Positions 60,335-64,000 of a stretch of 64,000 nt of DNA are shown here, piece by piece; positions within the stretch are counted from its first letter, which is position 1, and each line of letters begins with the position of its first letter. The DNA comes from Oceanibium sediminis (GTDB taxonomy: Bacteria > Pseudomonadota > Alphaproteobacteria > Rhodobacterales > Rhodobacteraceae). Under the pieces are notes generated by a model. The model was not told the DNA's origin, did not search any database, and was given only the letters and a program-made list of their open reading frames with translations. The stretch covers positions 310,001-374,000 of the forward strand of contig NZ_QGNX01000001.1 of the NCBI RefSeq assembly GCF_003265325.1. Direction: 5' to 3'. Position numbers and translations under genes: made by a program.

Positions 60335-61093
60335 TCACGAAATCAGGATTCCGCTGTCCACCGGCAGGATGTGCCCGGTGGTGCGGGCCGAATCCTCGGA
60401 CGCCAGGAACAGGGCCGCGCGGGCCACGTCTTCCGGCGTGGCCAGGCCCAGAAGGTGGGCCTTGCGCTGGTCTTCCAGGTGGGGTTCGGTGTCGAAGAAA
60501 TGCAGCACCCGCTCGGTGCCGACCGCGCCGGGGACCAGCGTGTTAACGCGAATCCGGTCCGGCGCGAATTCCACCGCCATGGACCGGCCCAGCGCGATCA
60601 CCCCGCCCTTGGCGGCGGTATAGGCATCGCGGTTGACGATCCCCATCGCGCCCACGATGGACGAGGTGTTGATGATCGAGCCGCCGCCCCGCGTCTTCAT
60701 GTGCGGAATCGCATAGCGGCAGGTCTGCCAGGTCCCGAACAGGTCCACGCGCATGCAGCGCCAGAACTCCGCCTCGGGCGCTTCGGTCAGGGGGCCGTCG
60801 TCCCCGCTGGAGCCGCCGGCGTTGTTGTAGAGCACGTCCAGCCCTCCGAAGCGCGCGACCACCGCGTCGATCATGGGGGAGACTTCCTCAGGGGCGTCGA
60901 AATCCAGTTTGAAGAAGGCCGCCTCGCCGCCCGCCGCCGCGATCTCGTCCACCACCGCCGCGCCACGCTCGGCGCTGCGCCCGGCGACGGCGATGCGCGC
61001 GCCTTCGGCTGCGAACAGCTTCGCCGCACAGGCCCCGATCCCCGAGGTCGCCCCGGTGATCAGCGCCACCTTGCCTTCCAGCCGTCCCGCCAT
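60335..61093 (-). CDS. SDR-family oxidoreductase
   Basis: 252-residue SDR: ITGATSGIGACAAKLFA, YNNAGGSSGDDG, NTSSIVGAMG and catalytic YTAAK (RDAYTAAKGGVIALG), C-terminal TTGHILPVDSGILIS. It resembles hydroxysteroid/cyclohexanol-type dehydrogenases of the FabG-like group. The ATG at 61093 is the natural start. An operator copy is 65 bp upstream, and it is divergent from the second acyl-CoA ligase. Confidence 0.84.
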   Translation of the reverse strand: MAGRLEGKVALITGATSGIGACAAKLFAAEGARIAVAGRSAERGAAVVDEIAAAGGEAAFFKLDFDAPEEVSPMIDAVVARFGGLDVLYNNAGGSSGDDGPLTEAPEAEFWRCMRVDLFGTWQTCRYAIPHMKTRGGGSIINTSSIVGAMGIVNRDAYTAAKGGVIALGRSMAVEFAPDRIRVNTLVPGAVGTERVLHFFDTEPHLEDQRKAHLLGLATPEDVARAALFLASEDSARTTGHILPVDSGILIS

Positions 61094-61157
61094 GCCGCCG
61101 CTCCTTTTCCCGTTCGTGCCATTGGCGGGCATGGTATGGGGGGCAAACGGCGCGGCA

Positions 61158-61173
61158 TCGTCCGAGCGGACGA
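61158..61173 (-). promoter_or_regulatory. Operator copy 10, SDR at 60335-61093
   Basis: TCGTCCGCTCGGACGA followed by TGC on the coding strand. Both six-base arms are perfect. 65 bp before the SDR start. Confidence 0.8.
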
Positions 61174-61212
61174 TCCCAACGTGGTGCAATGGGCATCGGC
61201 CGCGCGGTACCC

Positions 61213-61228
61213 TAGTCCCGCCGGACGA
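61213..61228 (+). promoter_or_regulatory. Operator copy 11, second acyl-CoA ligase
   Basis: TAGTCCCGCCGGACGA followed by TGC on the plus strand, 58 bp before the ligase start. It faces the opposite way to copy 10, 40 bp away, so each divergent gene has its own site. Confidence 0.75.
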
Positions 61229-61285
61229 TGCGCCCCGCGCGGCCCGAGGCCAGTGTCCGCGCAAAATTCGAGAAGGAAGACCAAG

Positions 61286-62821
61286 GTGGAAACGTTCAAC
61301 CGCATCCTCAACCGCAATCTGGCTCTTGTCCCCGACCGGACCTTTCTGATCGCTGGTGACACGCGGCTGACCTATGCCGAGTTCGGACGCCGAACCGCGC
61401 AACTCGCGCATGTTCTGCGGGACGCCGGGGTAAAGCCGGGGGATCGTGTCGGGCTGTACCTGCCAAGCACGCCGCTGATGGCGATTGCCTTCTGGGCCTG
61501 CCAGCGCCTTGGCGCGGTGCCCGCCCCCCTCAGCGCCATGTTCCGCGCCAGTGAGCTCAGCGCGGTTCTGGGCCGCAGCCGCATTTGCGCGCTTGTCGTG
61601 GATGCCTCCAGCGCGGCGGAGTTCGCGCCGATCAAGGGCGACTTCCCCGACCTGACCCTGCTTGCCCCTGCCGGGGCGCTGGAGGGTGCGCTGGATATCG
61701 ATGCCGCCATGGCGGCTGCCCCCGATACCTTCGCGGATCACGAGCAGCAGTTGCACGACCCCTCGGCGCTGTTCTTCACCTCCGGCACCACGGGTACGCC
61801 CAAGGCGATCGAGCAGACGCATTTCACCACCGTCAGCAGCCTGCGGGACATGATGGTCAGCCATGGCGCGCGCTATGGGCAGGAAACCTACCTCTGCGCG
61901 GTGCCGCTGTTCACCAACTTCGGCCTGACGGTCACGCTGAACCTGTGCCTCTACACCGGCGGCACGCTGGTCCTGCACGAACGCTGGAACACTGAGCGCG
62001 TGCTGGAGGATATCGCCCGCCACAAGGCCACCTACTTCGGCGGCACACCCACGATGTACGTCTACATGGTCGGTGTCTTCGATGCGGAAAAGCACGACCT
62101 GTCGTCCCTGCGGGTCTGCACCACGGGCGGCGCACCGGTGCCCCAGCCGATCATCCGCAAGTTCGAGGAACTGGCAGGCGCGCGTGTGAGCCAGGTCTAC
62201 GGCGCGACGGAAACCTGCGGCCAGAACGTGATCGAACCGGTGCGCGGACCGCGCCGCGCCGGGGCGGCGGGCCTGCCCGTCGGCTCCTCCGTCATCACCA
62301 TCGTCGGCGAGGACGGCACCCCCCTGCCCCAGGGCGAGGTGGGCGAGGTCGTCATCGGCGGGGACTGCGTGTCGCTCGGCTATGCCGACGACGCGAAGGC
62401 CACGGCGGAAAGCTTCGGCCCGCGCGGCTGGCTGTCAGGCGACCTCGGGTTCCTGGACGAGGACGGGTTCCTTTTCATCGTGGACCGCAAGAAGGACGTG
62501 ATCATCACCGGCGGGCACAACATCTACCCGCTTGAAGTGGAAAGCGTGCTCTACCGCCAGGGCGGCGTGTCGATCTGCGCCGTGGTCCCCGCCCTGGACG
62601 AGGCGAAGGGCGAAATCCCGGTCGCCATCGTGGTGCCCCTCCCCGGCGTAACGCTGGACGAGGAGATGCTGCGCACCCATTGCCGCGCCCACCTGGCCGC
62701 CTACAAGGTGCCGCGCCGGTTCGAGTTCATCGACACCATGCCGGTGGAAGCCGCCAAGATCCGCAAGCGCGACCTGGTGGACGCGCTGCGCGCCGACAAC
62801 CTGGACAAGTACCGCAACTGA
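61286..62821 (+). CDS. Second AMP-forming acyl-CoA ligase
   Basis: 511-residue ANL ligase: LFFTSGTTGTPKAIEQ, YGATETCGQN, GWLSGDLGFLDEDGFLF and DRKKDVIITGGHNIYPLEVE, adenylation Lys in AAKIRKRDL. It differs from the FadD3-like ligase and may activate a steroid side chain or another acid; substrate not deducible. The start is a GTG at 61286 with GAAGGAAGA just upstream, and similarity to the family begins there. Operator copy 11 precedes it. Confidence 0.84.
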   Translation: METFNRILNRNLALVPDRTFLIAGDTRLTYAEFGRRTAQLAHVLRDAGVKPGDRVGLYLPSTPLMAIAFWACQRLGAVPAPLSAMFRASELSAVLGRSRICALVVDASSAAEFAPIKGDFPDLTLLAPAGALEGALDIDAAMAAAPDTFADHEQQLHDPSALFFTSGTTGTPKAIEQTHFTTVSSLRDMMVSHGARYGQETYLCAVPLFTNFGLTVTLNLCLYTGGTLVLHERWNTERVLEDIARHKATYFGGTPTMYVYMVGVFDAEKHDLSSLRVCTTGGAPVPQPIIRKFEELAGARVSQVYGATETCGQNVIEPVRGPRRAGAAGLPVGSSVITIVGEDGTPLPQGEVGEVVIGGDCVSLGYADDAKATAESFGPRGWLSGDLGFLDEDGFLFIVDRKKDVIITGGHNIYPLEVESVLYRQGGVSICAVVPALDEAKGEIPVAIVVPLPGVTLDEEMLRTHCRAHLAAYKVPRRFEFIDTMPVEAAKIRKRDLVDALRADNLDKYRN

Positions 62822-62869
62822 GCGAAAAGGGCGGCGGCGCGCTCAGCGCCCGCCGTCGCCTTCACCATC

Positions 62870-63661
62870 CTAATCGGGGATGCGGATGACATCCCCAGCC
62901 GCGCCCATCACGGACCAGCCGCCATCCACCGGCAGCACGACGCCCGTGACGTAGGACGCCCAATCAGACAGCAGGAACGCCACGGCACGTGCCATCTCGT
63001 CCGGCAGGGCCAGGCGTTGCAGGGGGGTGTGGCGCTCGATCTCGTCGAAATCGACGGCCTTGCGGTCCATCAGGTCCTGCACCATCGGCGTGCGGGTGTA
63101 GGCAGGCGCAATGGCGTTCACGCGCACGCCGGACGGCCCCCAGTCACAGGCCAGCGCCTTGGTCAGATGGTCCACGCCCGCTTTGCTGACGCCATAGGCG
63201 GAACGCCCCGGAAACGCGCTGATCCCCACGATGGAGGAGATGTTGACCATCGCCCCCTTGCCCGCCGCCAGCATCGCCGGGGCCGCCGCGCGGCACATGT
63301 GATAGGTGCCCCGCAGGTTGACGTCGAGGATATGGCTCCACCGGTCCGGATCATATTCATGGGCGGGCTGGAAGGCATCCGCGATCCCCGCCGCGTTTAC
63401 CAGCAGGCTGACGGGGCCGAGCGTTTCGGCGGTTTCGGCGACCATGGTCTCGGCCGCCTTTGCGTCGCTGACATCGCCATGCACCGCCGCTTGCGCGCCG
63501 GTGCGCTCCTTGGCGGCGGCAAGCGCCTCTTCGTTACGGTCCGCCAGCGCCACCTGCGCGCCAAGGGCGGCAAGGCGTGTGGCGATTGCCTCTCCGATCC
63601 CGCTGGCGCCGCCCGTGACAAGGGCCGTCCGTCCGTCAAATCGAAGGGGCATATCGCTCAT
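62870..63661 (-). CDS. SDR-family oxidoreductase
   Basis: 263-residue SDR: VTGGASGIGEAIATRLA, LVNAAGIADAF, NISSIVGISAFPG and catalytic YGVSK (SAYGVSKAGVDHL), C-terminal YVTGVVLPVDGGWSVMGAAG. Convergent with the ligase, 48 bp apart. It overlaps the truncated SDR gene by 4 bp, so both are translated together. Probably a dehydrogenase for a hydroxylated pathway intermediate. Confidence 0.83.
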   Translation of the reverse strand: MSDMPLRFDGRTALVTGGASGIGEAIATRLAALGAQVALADRNEEALAAAKERTGAQAAVHGDVSDAKAAETMVAETAETLGPVSLLVNAAGIADAFQPAHEYDPDRWSHILDVNLRGTYHMCRAAAPAMLAAGKGAMVNISSIVGISAFPGRSAYGVSKAGVDHLTKALACDWGPSGVRVNAIAPAYTRTPMVQDLMDRKAVDFDEIERHTPLQRLALPDEMARAVAFLLSDWASYVTGVVLPVDGGWSVMGAAGDVIRIPD

Positions 63662-64000
63662 CTGTCCGGGTCCTTTCCGTCCGCCTCATCGGCCTTGAAA
63701 TGCGCATCCGGCGTCCATTCGGCAGCGGGGCGTCGGTGCAGCGCCATGTAGTAATCCGCAACCCGATCAGGGTCATAGGGCGTCCCCGCCGCCATCGTGC
63801 CGTGGATCGCCACGGTGGAGACCTGCACGCCCAGCGGGCCCAGCTCCAGCGCCAGCGAATGGCCAAGACTGCGCAGGGCAGCCTTCCCGAGGGATACCGC
63901 CCCCCATTCGATCCAGGGACCGAAGGCCAGGACGCCGCCGGTCAGCAGGATCGTACCGCGCCCGCGCTCGATCATGCCGGGCGCAACATGCCGCGCCGCG
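63658..64000 (-). CDS. SDR-family protein, 5' part outside window
   Basis: The C-terminal about 113 codons of an SDR-like protein running off the right edge (the first complete Met at 63975 is internal). GTILLTGGVLAFGP is followed by AVSLGKAALRSLGHSLALEL, the catalytic helix, where the YxxxK motif reads VSLGK. The Lys is kept but the Tyr is Val, so catalysis may differ. The tail has an unusual EWTPDAHFKADEADGKD segment. It overlaps the next SDR by 4 bp. Confidence 0.7.
   Translation of the reverse strand, partial: AARHVAPGMIERGRGTILLTGGVLAFGPWIEWGAVSLGKAALRSLGHSLALELGPLGVQVSTVAIHGTMAAGTPYDPDRVADYYMALHRRPAAEWTPDAHFKADEADGKDPDR

Noticed and set aside
60161-61285. Long upstream extension of the second acyl-CoA ligase
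   Set aside because: The extension is antisense to the SDR gene and the livK leader; ligase similarity and a ribosome site begin at the GTG at 61286.

Overview
The window is high-GC chromosomal DNA of an alphaproteobacterium, most likely a Rhodobacterales (Roseobacter-type) species. The basis is gene content and order: FtsK next to a DapC-like aminotransferase; tsaD divergent from hemD, a mitofilin-like protein and HemY; ahcY; the UbiH, Trm112 and LON-domain genes; and DUF1761, EVE and YciI genes. No rRNA, CRISPR array, transposase or integrase was seen.

Region 1 (1 to about 26.2 kb) is mostly housekeeping: a truncated secreted protein, xthA, lolA, an ECF sigma/anti-sigma pair with a small secreted protein, ftsK, an aminotransferase, an amidase, a UbiH-type hydroxylase, Trm112, a LON-substrate-binding protein, a thioredoxin-TPR protein, an HD hydrolase, ahcY, a small lipoprotein, a methyltransferase, a berberine-bridge-type oxidase, an extensin-like protein, DUF1761, EVE, YciI, tsaD, hemD, a MIC60-like protein, HemY and an IclR regulator. 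A tRNA-Thr(CGT) and an unusual structured intergenic element follow.

Region 2 (26.8 kb to the window end) is a large catabolic cluster. Its core matches, gene by gene, the steroid C/D-ring (HIP) pathway known from Mycobacterium and from steroid-degrading proteobacteria: FadD3-like ligase, IpdA/IpdB ring-C hydrolase, IpdC, IpdF, EchA20-like ring-D hydrolase and FadA6-like thiolase. With these come a separate ACAD pair, a fused double ACAD, two further crotonase/hotdog hydratases, about nine SDRs, three SnoaL/NTF2-like proteins, an Old-Yellow-Enzyme reductase, a second acyl-CoA ligase, two thioesterases (one PaaY-like) and a complete Liv-type ABC transporter. TetR and LuxR regulators and an ABC-F ATPase sit inside it. 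No ring A/B genes (KstD, KshAB, HsaABCD/Tes) are present, so the window encodes the lower pathway only.

The strongest undescribed signal is a 16-bp dyad, coding-strand consensus TnGTCC-N4-GGACGA and usually followed by TG. It occurs 52 to 96 bp before the first gene of essentially every catabolic operon (11 sites). It lies before the fadD3, echA/ACAD/fadA6, livH, thiolase/tetR, ipdA, ipdC, fused ACAD, SnoaL/OYE, livK, SDR and second-ligase operons. It was not noticed in promoters of the housekeeping half. This defines one regulon and ties livK (59 to 60 kb) to livHMGF (35 to 39 kb). Functions are assigned from motif recognition and recalled family resemblance, not from a database search.
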